Source: Serilophus lunatus (lineage: Eukaryota; Chordata; Aves; Passeriformes; Eurylaimidae). Taken from it: a stretch of DNA of 64,000 bases. The notes under the pieces were generated by a model. The model made no database searches. It worked only from the letters and a program-made list of their open reading frames with translations, and was not told the origin of the DNA. This document shows, one piece after another, positions 24,973 to 36,535 of the stretch; positions within the stretch are counted from its first letter, which is position 1; each line of letters begins with the position of its first letter. Location: assembly GCA_013399895.1 (NCBI GenBank), contig VXBA01003712.1, forward strand, positions 95,025 to 159,024. Direction: 5' to 3'. The position numbers and the translations under genes were made by a program.

Positions 24973-25835
24973 GTGTTACAACCCAAATAATGTCACAACC
25001 CACAAATATGGTTAGTTTTATTTCCCAGAAGCAAAATGAAGGTGCAAATGAGACCGGATGTTGAGTTTCAAAGCGATAAATTAATTTATTTATTAACTAT
25101 AAGACTACAACATAGAGAAAGAGAAGATAGAGAAAAGTTGGTAAAAAAGCATAGGACAGTTGCCACCACGGCTACCTGTCCAATGAGATGTGATGTGTGT
25201 GTGTGGAAAGAGGATTTCGCCCTTATTTTTCTTTGGTTTGCTCAGTGTCAGCCCTCCGCCAGGGCTGGTGGCTTCGCCAGCCCTTTGGAATGCAGTTGGA
25301 ATGTGGTGGGGTGAGTTCACAGGGTCACTGGGACAGTTCACGTGCATGGAGTCCTGGTTCGGAGTCCAGTCGGGCTGCGTTGCTGGCTCCTGTGTCAGCG
25401 GGCTTTTGCAGCTGACTTTTCCTGATCTAAATTTCCTGCAATGGAGAAGTCTTTGCTGCATACGTGTTCATTGGCCATGCGGAGAGCAGTGAGTTGTGCT
25501 GGGCCCAATGCATCCTCCTGGAGCTTGTGTCCCCAGCAGGCTTTCAAGATGCAGGCAGGGAGATTTCACAACTCTGTCCTGTATCTCGGCTGGTCTTCAC
25601 TTTCGAAGCTGGCTTATGCTCCCCAGGAAGGCTGGCTTCTGGCATACAGGGCCTCCAGCGTTTTTGCAGCCGTGGTGGTGAGGAGTGATGGAGAAGAGAG
25701 GGAGTGCGATGGTTGGCTTCCCACAGAGAGACTTTCCATGGGATCTCTCTTTCCCCTTTCCTCTCCTACCAGCAAGGTTTTTGCCTCCTGTTTTATATAG
25801 TTTTCTTGCTAGCTGTAAATGAATAGGTGCACATA
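24973..25835 (-). mobile_element. LTR of a different retroviral family
   Basis: A GC-richer 0.86-kb block in AT-rich surroundings with LTR signals on the minus strand. These are a TATA box CTATATAAAAC at 25800-25790 and a poly(A) signal AATAAA at 25085-25094. A terminal part (GGGTTGTAACA at the plus-strand left edge) follows. The 5-base word GCTAC flanks it at 24968-24972 and 25836-25840, a possible target-site duplication. With that choice the ends are TATGTGCACC and GTTGTAACAC, not a clean TG...CA, and U3 would be only about 35 bases, so the 5' boundary is doubtful. It does not align with the 11.5/27.9/49.7-kb family. Open frames up to 119 codons inside it look like GC artefacts. Confidence 0.55.
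25790..25800 (-). promoter_or_regulatory. TATA box of the 25-kb LTR
   Basis: The minus strand reads CTATATAAAACAGG, a near-consensus TATA box. It sits about 700 bases upstream of the AATAAA signal of the same element. Confidence 0.5.
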
Positions 25836-25840
25836 GCTAC

Positions 25841-27150
25841 TCAGATGTTTTTAGAGATAAGAATGCAGGGACAATGACAGAGCAAATTTTAAGACACTTT
25901 CTAAATTATTAGTCCTTTACACTACACAAGAAGGAGAAAAAGCTATTGGATAAACTTAGTCTCTAAAGCTGATTTCAAACAGCACACATCCCATCTTATA
26001 CCCTTCAGTAAGCTGAGTGCTATTAATGGATACATGTGTCTGCATTAGCTCTACATTACACTCATGCTAATTTCCAGCGTCTTAACAGAGTCGATTAACT
26101 AGGAATAGAAGGCTGTGTGAAAGTATAGTACTTGTACTTAATGTAGCTTTCTTACCTATACACAATTTTATTGCATGGCAAACACATGCCCTTAATACTG
26201 TCATTTTGTTCAAATCTGTTAACTTTGGCCTGCTACATGCTCTGTCAAGGAAGGTAACTGTCTCAGCTTCAAGATCAAAGTAATTATTTTTTGTCCTGTA
26301 GAAGCACTAAAAAAATTTCTCTTAAATCAGTATGCACATATGCAGGGACAAGCAGTCACTTACTTGTAATTACTTGTGTTTTGTTCCTGGCTTAAGGTAT
26401 TTTATATGAATTTTCATGGTTAGTGTGGAAGAAAACTGAAGTCAGTGGGTCACTAATGGCAGCAACTTGGGACTGGTGGGAGGTTAAAGGTGTATCTGAA
26501 TGTTGAGCTGCCTGCACCTGGCCAGGATACATTACTTCTTCATGCCTATAACACGAGAATAAGAATCTACAAAAAGACAAGGAAAAGTGTATTTTTCACA
26601 TGTAGCAATGGCAGCTGGTCTACAGAGGCCAACTCCAAGATCCCAGTTAAGAGCCTTCTTCTTCCTTGGCTCTGTTTTATAGTGGCACAAAAAAAGTCAA
26701 AGAGCTACTTCTCTAAAAATAATACATCTTAGCATGAATCTCTGCTCTCTTTGTAGTTTCCAAAAGAAGCTATAAAAGGTAGATGGCAGTAAATGTTTTG
26801 CTCTCTATCTGCTAGTATGATAAAACTTTACCAGATAAGCTTCTCTGTATAGAACTAGGATGTTCATGGCAGACATAAAAGAACCTGAGTACTTGCTCAG
26901 CCAACTTATTCTGCTGTTATTTTGTTGTGCTTAGAACACCTGCCTTGTAGACAAACGTAGGATATTTCTCATGGGCAATTTCTTAGTTTAAGACAGTGGT
27001 TTTAGCTAATTAAGGAGAGAGCTTTACTGATGCTGTTTTGACTGGCTTTGAACAACTGTATTGTGTAACTTTGGTCATGTTTACACATCAGGCTACTTTC
27101 CAGGAGAATTAGGAAGTTAGCAGAGAGTTTTATGATGTTCTGCTGAGTAT
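25841..27150. other. Unique AT-rich sequence
   Basis: No repeat, exon or RNA gene is recognised. Confidence 0.5.
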
Positions 27151-27151
27151 G

Positions 27152-27939
27152 GAATCACAGACTCACAGAATTAACTAGGTTGGAAAAGACCCTCGAGATC
27201 ATCAAATCCAACCTAAGACCTAATACCACTCATCCACTAAACCATGGCACTAAGTGCCACAGCCAGTCTTTTTTTATACACTTCCAGTGACCGTGACTCC
27301 ACCACCTCCATGGGCAGCCCATTCCAATGGCAAATCCCACTTTCTGTGAATAATTTTTTTCCTAACATCAAACATAAACTTCCCCTGGCACAGCTTGAGA
27401 CAGTGTCTGCTTGTTCTGTCACTGGTTGCCTGGGAGAAGAGACGGACACCCACCTGGCTACAACCTTCGCTCAGGTAGTTGTAGAGAGCGATAAGGTCTC
27501 CACTGAGCCTTCTCTTCTCCAGGTTAAACAACCCCAGCTCCCTCAGTTGCTTTTCATAAGGCTTGTACTCCAGTCCCTTCACCATCCTCATTGCCCTTCT
27601 CTGGACACGTTTGAGCATCTCAACATCTTTCCTAAACTGAGGAGTCCAGAACAGGACACAGTAACTCAGGGTACGGCCTAACCAGTGCTGAGTACAGAGG
27701 AAGAATCACTTCCCTGGTCCTGCTGGCCACAGTATTCCTGATACAGGCCAGGATGCCATTGGCCTTCCTGGCTACCTGGGCACCCTGCAGGCTCATGGTC
27801 AATTTTCTCTTGAGCAGTACCTCCAGATCCCTTTCTGCCTGGCTGCTCTCCAGCCACTCTATCCTCAGCCTGTAGTGCTGCAGGGGGTTCTTGTGGCCAA
27901 AGAGTAGAAACTGGGACTTCGACTTGTTAAATCTCATGC
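27152..27939 (-). mobile_element. CR1 LINE fragment, reverse-transcriptase C-terminus and 3' end
   Basis: Among the better-preserved CR1 copies. The 3' tail is at 27152-27175 (ACAGAATTAACTAGGTTGG on the plus strand). Reading the minus strand, two long frames (27274-27618 and 27632-27933) encode the reverse-transcriptase C-terminal region. Recognisable peptides are FNKSKSQFLLFGHKNP-like, KANGILACIRN, ASRTREVILPLYSALVRP, VQRRAMRMVKGLE and ELGLFNLEKRRLSGDL. A frameshift near 27620-27650 separates the two frames. At its 5' side the element stops exactly at the 27940 LTR insertion. Only a handful of CR1-like bases may follow the LTR, so the copy was probably already truncated about there. Confidence 0.92.
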
Positions 27940-28162
27940 TGTAGTGGGTTAGGAAGCCTTTTAAACTTACAGTTTTGTTTGGTTTTTTTTCTGAGAAGGG
28001 AAGCAGGTGAGCATGGCGAGTCCCCATCCCCACGGCTGTGTGGGGCCAGGCTCATTCCTGCAAGCAGGGAGTGCCCCCCAGGCCATACGGGCCCCCCCAG
28101 CCCGGGACCGACCAGAGTCTGGTGGGTACGGAGGGGGGCTGTGGAGCCTCCCAGCACATCCT

Positions 28163-28398
28163 GGTGCCTGCAAGGCTGACCTGGCCCAGGGCCACACCTG
28201 CCCGTGGAGCACCCCCCGGGGCAGTGCTTAGTCCATCCCTAGGTGCCTGCAGGGGCTGGTCCGGCAGAGTTTGTGCCTGGCCACAGGGCACTCCCAGGGC
28301 TGTGCTGGGTCTGTCCCCAGGTGCCTGCTGGGTGGTGGCCTGGCCCTGGCTTCCCCCAGCAGCAGCAGGCGTGGTGCTGCCCCCCGCCCAGCACCTGG
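28163..28398 (+). repeat. Three imperfect ~78-bp direct repeats in LTR U3
   Basis: The word GGTGCCTGC recurs at 28163, 28242 and 28320 (spacings 79 and 78). Each is preceded by a related C-rich end (CACATCCT, GTCCATCCCTA, GTCTGTCCCCA) and followed by a GCTGACC/GCTGGTCC/GGTGGCC-like segment. Retroviral U3 enhancers often have tandem repeats of this size, so these may be enhancer units. Confidence 0.7.
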
Positions 28399-28779
28399 CG
28401 GCCCCTGGCCTGCCCTCCTGGGATTCCCATAACCCCAGCAGCCATGCTGATGGTGGGGGGTTGTCCCTGGTGGTGGCAGCTAGCCCAGGAAGCCATGCCA
28501 GTGGCTGCGGGGTTGAGGCCCACCCCAGCAGTGGCAGAAGCCAGTGTGCGAGGCAGAGCTGGTCCTCAGGCCAGTGCTGCCACACGAAGTGGACCCGTGG
28601 CAGTGGGGGCAGCCCATGGGCGGTGCCTCCGGGCCCCGGGCATCTGCAGCACTGGCAGGGTGGCAGCAGCAGCCCCTCTCCTCTCGGCAAGAGCAGCCAC
28701 TTAGGCATTTCGGTGGGAATCAGCATATTGGACTCATGACAAGATCTCATTGAGAGGGGTGGCACTCCCGTGCTGCTGT

Positions 28780-28849
28780 CCAATGGGGAAACAGCACGTC
28801 TGGGATGTTGCCTTGAGAATACACGAGAATGGGCAGCCCATAAAAAGCC
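28780..28849 (+). promoter_or_regulatory. LTR promoter: CCAAT and TATA-like boxes
   Basis: CCAAT at 28780-28784 is followed 54 bases later by CCATAAAAAGCC at 28838-28849. This is the same arrangement as in the 12.0-kb and 52.8-kb copies. Confidence 0.65.
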
Positions 28850-29360
28850 AGAAGCACATAAGTCCTGCCTCTTTCATCTTCCTTCAGTGCTGAGAGAAGC
28901 ACGGCTGCTCCTTCCCAGGTCCCTACAACACATGGCATCACTGCAGCTTGCTTTCCCTCATCTCTCTTGACACAGGCAGCAGTGCGGCATCACCAGAGCT
29001 TGGACAGTGCCAGCAGAGGAATGACATGACAACAGGAGTTGTGGCATCTTCCCCCTTTGGGTTCCCCCCACAGTTCCTTTCATTGCCCTTCTTTTCAGAG
29101 GCTCCTAGACCGGGCAAGGGCCATCCGCAGGGCAGCCTTCCCTCCTTCCCTTGCTCCTTAGTTCACCAGCCAGCTTGGAGGAGCAGTTTGGGGTTTTTTT
29201 CTCTTGTGTAATATTGTCGGATGGTTTCTGATTGTGTATTTGGTTAGTGCCTTATTGCAGTTCCTTAGTTCATAGAGCCCCTAGATAAATAAACTGTTGT
29301 TTCCTCTATTGAGTCTTTCATCATTGTTGTGTCTCCTAGCGTCCAAAGCAGGACACATGC

Positions 29361-30479
29361 CATTGCTGCACATAGTGCAGCAATAAAAGAAGCTACTTAT
29401 CTGAAATTACTGGGAACATATAGACAGCAAAGTGCATTGACAAATACAACGTTATGCTGCTTTCTGACCACACTGTCCACTATAGCAGCTTCTGTGCAGC
29501 ACCTTGCTTCTCCTTAGAGAAGCCTACACTGTGGTCCATAGATTTTTTATGTTCAGACATCTCTTTGTAGTATATGTAGCTTTTAGTATTAGCAGGCCAT
29601 TATCTCAAACTATTTGTATTAGTACTGCTTTAAAACAAGAAATTAAGAATGAAATGCCAGTAGTAGAATTACACAGAAATTTTTTTATTAAATGCACAAT
29701 TCAATAGATAGTTACATAATAATGGAGTATAGTAACTGAATTTAAATGTACAAATACTATGTGTTGGTGTAGTATTCTTTGGTGATAAATGGGAGTTAAG
29801 TTATTTTCATAGGCGTGACTGGATTTGTGATTTTTATCAGGAATGATACATGCTCCTCTTCAACAGATATTAAAATGAGTCATTAAAATTGAGCATCTGT
29901 TTAGATATCCTTGGATAAAATTGTGTACAGTTATTAAAGTTTAAACATATTAATTTTAATAGTTTAACAAGCACGGACCTGTCTACCTGCCTTCACAATA
30001 TGCAATTTACTTGAAACCTGAGAGTGGATTTCATGGCTCTTTAAAGTTAGGCATTCCTCTTGTCCATTATAATAATTGCCTTTTAAAACTAAAACGCTAC
30101 CTATGGGTGTAAAATAATATGATCTGTTTTGTAAACAGATCAAATAACCTTTATTAGATGACGATGACTGTCAGACAAGCAGTATTCTATTAACATTTGA
30201 GTGTGTACATTTTCCATTGATGATATTTAATTAAAGAATTGATTCAACAACTATATAAGGATTAGTGTTAAGCTTTCCTGCTTTCAAGTGCAGGAAATTG
30301 TGTGACATTGGAGTGGTATTAGTGTCCCAGGTTAGAACAATACCTTCCAGGGAAAATGGGAACCTTCCTGGAATGGAAAAGAAAAACTTGTTCTCCTTTT
30401 GAAACAAGAGGCTTTCAGTCAAAAATGTAGAAAAAGGAAGCAACAAGAAAAATCGCCCTAACAAACCCCACCTCCCTTT
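29361..30479. other. Unique AT-rich sequence
   Basis: No repeat or exon is recognised beyond the LTR duplication. Confidence 0.5.
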
Positions 30480-31070
30480 GCCCACTCCATTTGTTTTTCC
30501 TCGGTGTGGTCACAGCTGTGGGGGGAACAGACAAGTCCTGCAGTCTCACCACACATGGAATGAGGGTTCTGTCAGTTGTGCTGCTGAGATGAGCAAGTCA
30601 CCTATCTGCTACAGGAACAGTAGGAGAGGAGAAGAAAAGCAGACAGGTTATCTCTGAGCTGGGGCCAGTGCAGACAGAGCTCTCCTCTCTCTATGGGGCT
30701 GCTGCGGAGTCCACCTGGATGCAGGAATTGGGTTGGTGAGATAGAAGCAGCAGCAAGGGCTGCAGATACAAGAAGCCACACCAGCGAGGAACCACTGGGC
30801 CCTCTTCCAAGATAGCAGCCAAAAAAACAGTGCAACCAGCCAGTCCCACTCACGTGCCCTGGCCCCGGTCCATGCTCACACCCTCCCCCCAACCTCCCAT
30901 CCCACCCAACCCTACCCTACTCCATCCCCCTCTGCCACCCAGTCCTTCCAATGTCCCAAGAAACAGGGCAGGAATGTGGTCTGCTATGTAGGGCTATTTG
31001 TTCTCCAGCCAAAAGACAACGGAGCCTCTCTACCCCCGCCCATGTTGAGGAATTTTGACCTTTGCTTAGT
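30480..31070. other. GC-richer block with a C-rich tract, unassigned
   Basis: This block is clearly richer in G and C than its flanks. It contains a pyrimidine (mainly C) tract with almost no G at about 30881-30950, including ACCCTCCCCCCAACCTCCC. It could be the remnant of an old LTR or a small regulatory island. I found no TATA/poly(A) pair or target-site duplication to decide. Confidence 0.35.
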
Positions 31071-34000
31071 AGACTTACCTTTTTTCCCTTTTAAGTGTGC
31101 CAGCATCACAGTGGTAATGGAAAAAAATTCCCAAAAGAAAATTCTAACCCATAACAATTAGCCAACACATCTTTTAACTGCAAAAGTTACCTTACTGTCT
31201 TCCTGTTGCTGATGTGTAACATGAAGGATATAAAAGAATAAAAAAGAGTAAGAATGTGAAGGTCAGGGTAGCTCAGCATTTGTCTAGTGTTGGGTAATAA
31301 TTTTAGGAACAATGTGGCACTGAGCATTTTCTTGGGGGAGGATCTGTGAGCAAAGAGGAAGAAGTGCACTGCATGGAAATCCATTCTCAGGAATGTCTAG
31401 TGGCTCCCAGAATTTTTGCAGGGTTTCTTTAAGGCTTTCATGTTACATTCCTGATTGAAAATTGTGTGTTTAAGAGGTGGAATTTAATTCCCCTAGCCAT
31501 ACCAAATCCAGATAATACCACTTTATGCCCCAACAATAATAGATTATTTTGTTATTTTTCCCTTTGTAACTAGTTGGAAAAAATTATGCTCTGCCCTTAT
31601 ATATGATACACAGGCCATGACTGTAATTGCAAAAACCTAGCATTTTAATTCTGAGTAAGTCTGGTAGCAACCCTGTGAGATGCTCTCCAAATGATATCTG
31701 GAGTACACACCTACACTCTGAACATCCTTGAGCTGAGAATAGAAGTAAGTTGTTACTAGGTTTTAGCCTCTTTGGCCGATGTCTGTCTCTTGGATGTCTC
31801 TATTAAGTCTCCTGAGTCAGTGCTGAACTGTGAAGATACTCTACCAACTAAAAACCAACACCTTTTGCAACAACTTGGAGGACATTTTGGTATTTAGGAA
31901 CACATGCAGGTTGAAACAGGCAACATGCAAAGTTTATAATGACTTCATACAAATGTCCTCTGAGGGGACAGAAGGGTCAGAAGGTGACTTTCCATTTCCT
32001 CACGCATCTGCAGGAAATTTGGGGTGTGATCAGAGTCTTTAGAAGCATACAAGGACACATTTTCTGTGGCTAGGCTGGCTCTCAAATTAAAGTGTAATCA
32101 TAGATTAAGATGTCTGCTTCCTACACCCTTAACAGACATATGAGACAGAGAGTAGAAAAAGATGAGGCATAGGGATATGCAGCTTCATGAGTCAAGTTAG
32201 TATTCCTAGCTTGAATGTATGTTTACAAGGCTTTCACAGCTCCTTAAACCGAAAAAGAGTCTTATCAGTTTAGTCAATTTACATTTGGAAACTGGAATAA
32301 AATTTCCAAGGTTATTATCAGCTCAGCACCCCTTACTCTCTGGTGAGGGAAAAGCAAATTGAGCCATATTGTTCACAACAACAACATCAAAATGGAGTAT
32401 TGAAGGCAACTGTGCATAATCACTGAATAAATAGGAGATTGTCAATTGGGTACTTCAATTTTCAATCTTCACAGGTTCTCCGAGTAAAAATTTCTTTTCT
32501 TGACCTTACAGAGGTTGCTGCGTTCCAGTGGTGTCTACACTGAGAGGAATAAACATGGGGATAGTTGGTAGTGATCTCTCTGGTTCTTGACACACTGCAT
32601 TATAAAAGCAAAAGAACTCTTAATAGAAATATATGTAGTGACTGCTACATTAACACTTCGATGAAATTGCATGGTTCTCAGGAAGAACAGCTGTGGAACA
32701 GAGAAATGTCTTCTTATGGTGTTTCTGTCTGAGTTCAGTTTCACTGGATTTTTGACACTTCAGAAGTAAAAATTTGTTAACTTGTGCTTTCCTTCTTCCT
32801 TCAAAGTTTGGCAATATCTCAAAGCATTGGAGTGTTTGAATACTAAGACTGAGCTTGTACCACCACTAATGCAGGCTCAGAGGACTTGTGCTGCAAACAG
32901 CTCGAGTCCTGTGCCTGCAATCATGAGACCCCAAGGACTCAGGGTTTCTGGACATTGCCAAGTCCATGCTGCTTTCAGGCCCAAGCAGTCCAGTTCCTGT
33001 CTGGAACTGAAAGTTTTATTGCTAGTTCAATACATAGTGCTAGAAAAAAATGATGAAAAGTGTACAGCACATATTTGAAATAGAAATTTAAGGCTGCAAA
33101 ATCCAGGTTATAATGGCAGGGAAACACAGCCTTGAATTTGTTGATAGATCCTTCACGTGCTCATCAATTCCGTTGTCATATTACACTTACTCTTGTAATT
33201 ATTTGGTCCCACAGTACTCAGAGGCACATAAGATTATAAAGAGTGTTAGATAGATGTTGTTTCCTGATTTTAAGTAAAGTCTTCTGCATGGTTTTTAAAT
33301 TATAATATGTGGTATGTAATGTTTTTAAGCTAACGTCCAAAATGCCAACATACTCCAAAGTAGCCATCACATTAGCACCCAATTTTCCTTAATCAGGCTA
33401 TTAAAACTAGAAAAATTTAGGTTTATTTATTTAGTTATATAGTCTTTATCCTCCTGTTTCAAGCCAATGGTTCTAAGCTGTTTTCTGATGTTCAGAGTAT
33501 CAATGACAAATAATAATAATAATAATAAAACCCAACAACCAAACAAAAGCAAACATAGAAAAAAGTTCACAACATTAAAATAAAGCCATTATGCTTATTC
33601 TGGTATATTTTTCTTGCCTGAGGGTGCTGTATACCTGGCCTGTACTGCTTTCAGTCTTGCCTAAAAAAAAGCCTATTTTGCACGGGAAGAAAACTGCTTT
33701 AGTAGTAAATTGGAAGTCAACCAACACTGTTACCAAGGGATGTGCAAGGTGTTATTTTTGCCTTCAAACTGGTGCATGAGTAGCACTGGATTTTTCGATT
33801 CCTTATACCAATAAAAATAGATTAAAAAAAAAAGCAAAACAAAACCACTTCAGTCTAAGAAGAAAGACTGCCTTTGTGTGAGAAGGGCTTGTGGTATTGA
33901 ATCCTTCATGTGCACAACCAAACTAGGCAGCAAAGCTGAATGTGGTGTTTCCATGCAGGGAGAAGGTCAGACAAAGTGACTCAGTGATGCAGTCTGTAAG

Positions 34001-34544
34001 TGCAGAACCTACCGCGTCTGTTGTTTCATTTCCTCTCCTTCCCTGTGCTTCCAAATGTCTATACCCACCTTCACTTTGTTAATTGTTGGCTTTTTTCATA
34101 TCAACGCTTACAGTAAGTTGGCAGCTGTAGGAGTAGAGACTTTTAGACACCACTGAGCTGTCACCAGCTACTGAACATGAGAAAAGACAGATGGGCAAAT
34201 GCTCTCTTAAAAGTGCTTGTAACGACCTGTTGCGGTAAATGTGTGATTTGTCAAGACTCTGCAAGGGTCTGATCTTTATTTCCTGTGCCTGTCCATGCAC
34301 TGTGGCTCAGGGTTAGAAAAGCCTCTATCTGTTTCTGTTCCATCAGGAACCAATGTTTCTGTGGTTACAACTACAGTTTTTTACCTTATCTGTTATGTTG
34401 TTTTGCTGCTGGTGGCTCTTTTTCTTTGGTAGGAAATTTTTATTAGGGAGGCTTTTAAGAAACAGTATCTTTCAAAAGGGCATCAGCAGTCTAAAATATG
34501 TTTAAATCCTATGCATGCTATTCCTTGAAAATGCAATTAACTGG
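31071..34544. other. Unique AT-rich sequence with microsatellites
   Basis: No transposon or exon is recognised. An (AAT)n microsatellite lies near 33505-33529, followed by A-rich low complexity to 33565. Confidence 0.5.
33505..33529 (+). repeat. (AAT)n microsatellite
   Basis: About seven AAT units in a row inside an A-rich stretch. Confidence 0.9.
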
Positions 34545-34722
34545 GCAATCTATTCCAGTGTCTTGCCACCCTCATGGTAAAGAATTTTTTCCTAATACCT
34601 AATCTATACCCGCTCTCTTTCAATTTGAACCATTCCCCTTTGTTCTGTCATTACATACTCTTGTAAAAAATCCCTCTTCATCTTCTATGTAGGCTCCCGT
34701 CAAGCAGTTAAGTTAGATGTGA
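34545..34722 (-). mobile_element. CR1 LINE fragment (C-terminal end of ORF2)
   Basis: Plus-strand landmarks CTATTCCAGTGTCTTGCCAC, AATTTTTTCCTAATACCTAA and CCCCTTTGTTCTGTCATTAC are the reverse complement of the end of the CR1 ORF2. The 3' tail that should sit to the left is missing. Confidence 0.85.
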
Positions 34723-34932
34723 ACTCAAGATCAGCATTCCCTTGCTGTCTAAAATATATATTGCATGCAGATACGGATATTTCCTGGAGCAAAGGAAACA
34801 GCCTTGGCAGGAGGTAATTTAGGGATTATTTGGGACTTGCAGATCTTAAGTGTGCCCCTTTTTCATGTCTAAAGGTCATAAAAGGTGAAGTATTGCCCTT
34901 TCTCTGTGAAAGGTAAGGTTGAACCTAAAACA

Positions 34933-35085
34933 ATTTAGTGATAGAATAATTGCATAATTTAGGTTAAGATCATTAAGTACAACCATTAACCTAGTGCTGC
35001 CAAGTCCACCACTAAATCAAGTCTCTAAGCTCCACATATACGGGTCTTTTACATATCCCCGAGGATGACAAGTCAACTACAGGCA
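34933..35085 (-). mobile_element. CR1 LINE fragment (3' tail only)
   Basis: The tail (AATTTAGGTTAAGATCATTA) is followed by the 3' UTR block TGCCAAGTCCACCACTAAAT and CCCCGAGGATGACAAG. It stops at the consensus position where the 34545-34722 fragment would begin. Confidence 0.85.
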
Positions 35086-35089
35086 GCCT

Positions 35090-36535
35090 GATGAAAGACT
35101 TGACAATGCTTTTGGTGAAGAAGACAAAAAAATTTACAAAACATGCAAGAAAATTTTAAATTGTTAGATCATTTTTCCAAGGTTTTACTGGAATGAGTAG
35201 TATCAACACGAGCTAATGTAGTAGAAAGTAAAATGAGAGCAATGGACAACATTAAAGCAGATGAGGGATGTGCTTCACTTTGGAAGCAAATACATTTGTT
35301 TTTGGAAAATACTACACAGAAAGTGAATTTAAGTTTATTAGTAAGTCATGGGCTCACCGAGGTGAGATTAACTTTGAAGAATCTAGATGAGTTGAATGTA
35401 TGAAAATATGGCATATGGTACCATCAGGAAAGATCTCTTTCTGAGAATATGGAAGCTGAATATACCGCAGAGTTGTAAAAGCCAAACTGTCACAGCAATC
35501 TCACCTGCAGAGAGAGCCTGGAAGAGGTGTGTATTAGACTAATTGCTTTCAGCATCATAGGTGAAATAGAAAGAGATGGCAACAAGGCTTCGGCTGAACC
35601 AGGGGCAAAGATGAAATCTATTTTATATGTGTTTCCAAATTTGTTAATAGGATGTTGATCTCTGCTAAATTGAGATGGACCCTGAAAGAGAATTCTGGTA
35701 GGTGCCCTAGAAAATGTGCATTTGTGAACAATCACACTTGTGAGAAACAGCCTTCTTACGAAACATGAAACAGAAAATAGTGAATACTGCTTTAGAAAGT
35801 TATTCTGTTTGTTTCCGGCCCCCACCTGATACATTATGGTTGGTGTCGTTGATGTTTGACAGCATTTGTCTTGGTGATGGCAGCAGTTTTGTTTGGAAAG
35901 CACTTGCCTGGTTCATAGACGCTACTGCAAAAAGTGTTGAACAAGACATGTAATCAAATGCAAGAAGACTGCAAGGCAGCAATGTTTTATGTTGTTCTGA
36001 AATAAATGGCAACACTGAGGGTGCTACTAGTGCTCGTTGTGTATGCCAAAAGATCAGACCAAATCGGGGGAAAATGCCTTTGTAGATACTGACAGATACT
36101 TTTTCTCCTGCTTGGAGAATATTGTATATTTACTGGAGACAATTAGAAACTGTTACAGACTATTACTGTCATTTCCCTCTGATGACCTTACTTAGGAAAA
36201 TATTATGGTCAAAAAGGTGAATGAATGACCAAATGGTTTAATGGGCATGAGTTCAAGGACCCTGTGGTGTGAAGCACTTTCAGCTGCATGGTTGCCATCC
36301 TCTGTAAGACTTGGTCCTATAGAATGGAGAAATGCTATAATTTAGACCTGTTTGAGCTGCAGAAGGGTGTTGATGTAGCATGAATTGTCCAAACAAACAT
36401 TGATGCCAGTGAAGGCAACTTTGAGAACATTTGTGGTAACCAAATACAAAGAGACACGAATGCTCTGTACTCATGCATCATCTTAGTGTTGCTACATAGA
36501 GAACTTGAGATTTCTTTGTTATTAAAGTATCTTAG
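35090..36535 (+). pseudogene. Possible decayed protein-coding sequence, identity unknown
   Basis: The plus strand shows unusually few stops for AT-rich DNA if single frameshifts are allowed. From about 35137 to 35657 one frame reads through about 170 codons with only three internal stops. It carries protein-like peptides rich in Lys, Glu, Asp and Asn (for example KMRAMDNIKADEGCASLWKQ and GEIERDGNKASAEPGAKMK). Further open pieces follow: 35657-35765 in a shifted frame, 35765-35953 (62 codons, ending FIDATAKSVEQDM) continuing past a stop to about 36080, and 36330-36535. I do not recognise the protein. The lack of introns between pieces would suit a retrocopy, but I see no poly(A) tail. A minus-strand open frame of 137 codons (35490-35903) overlaps it, so chance or the opposite strand remain possible. 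Confidence 0.3.

Larger units (their letters stand above)
27940..29355 (+). mobile_element. Solo LTR of the 5-bp-duplication family (copy 2)
   Basis: It begins TGTAGTGGGTTAGG and ends CCAAAGCAGGACA. It is flanked by a perfect 5-bp duplication, CATGC, at 27935-27939 and 29356-29360. The U3 (27940 to about 28830) is very GC-rich and contains three ~78-bp direct repeats. A CCAAT box (28780-28784) and TATA-like CCATAAAAAGCC (28838-28849) follow, then R/U5 with AATAAA at 29288-29293. Block GCTTGGAGGAGCAGTTTG near 29172 is shared with the 51.9-kb copy. No gag-pol or env internal sequence is present. The long GC-rich frames (up to 243 codons on either strand) overlap the promoter and are not credible genes. 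It inserted at the 5' end of the neighbouring CR1 and is therefore younger. Confidence 0.9.

Noticed and set aside
28038..28783. 233- and 243-codon open frames on opposite strands
   Set aside because: Same reason: GC-rich LTR U3, with repeats and promoter sequence explaining the lack of stops.
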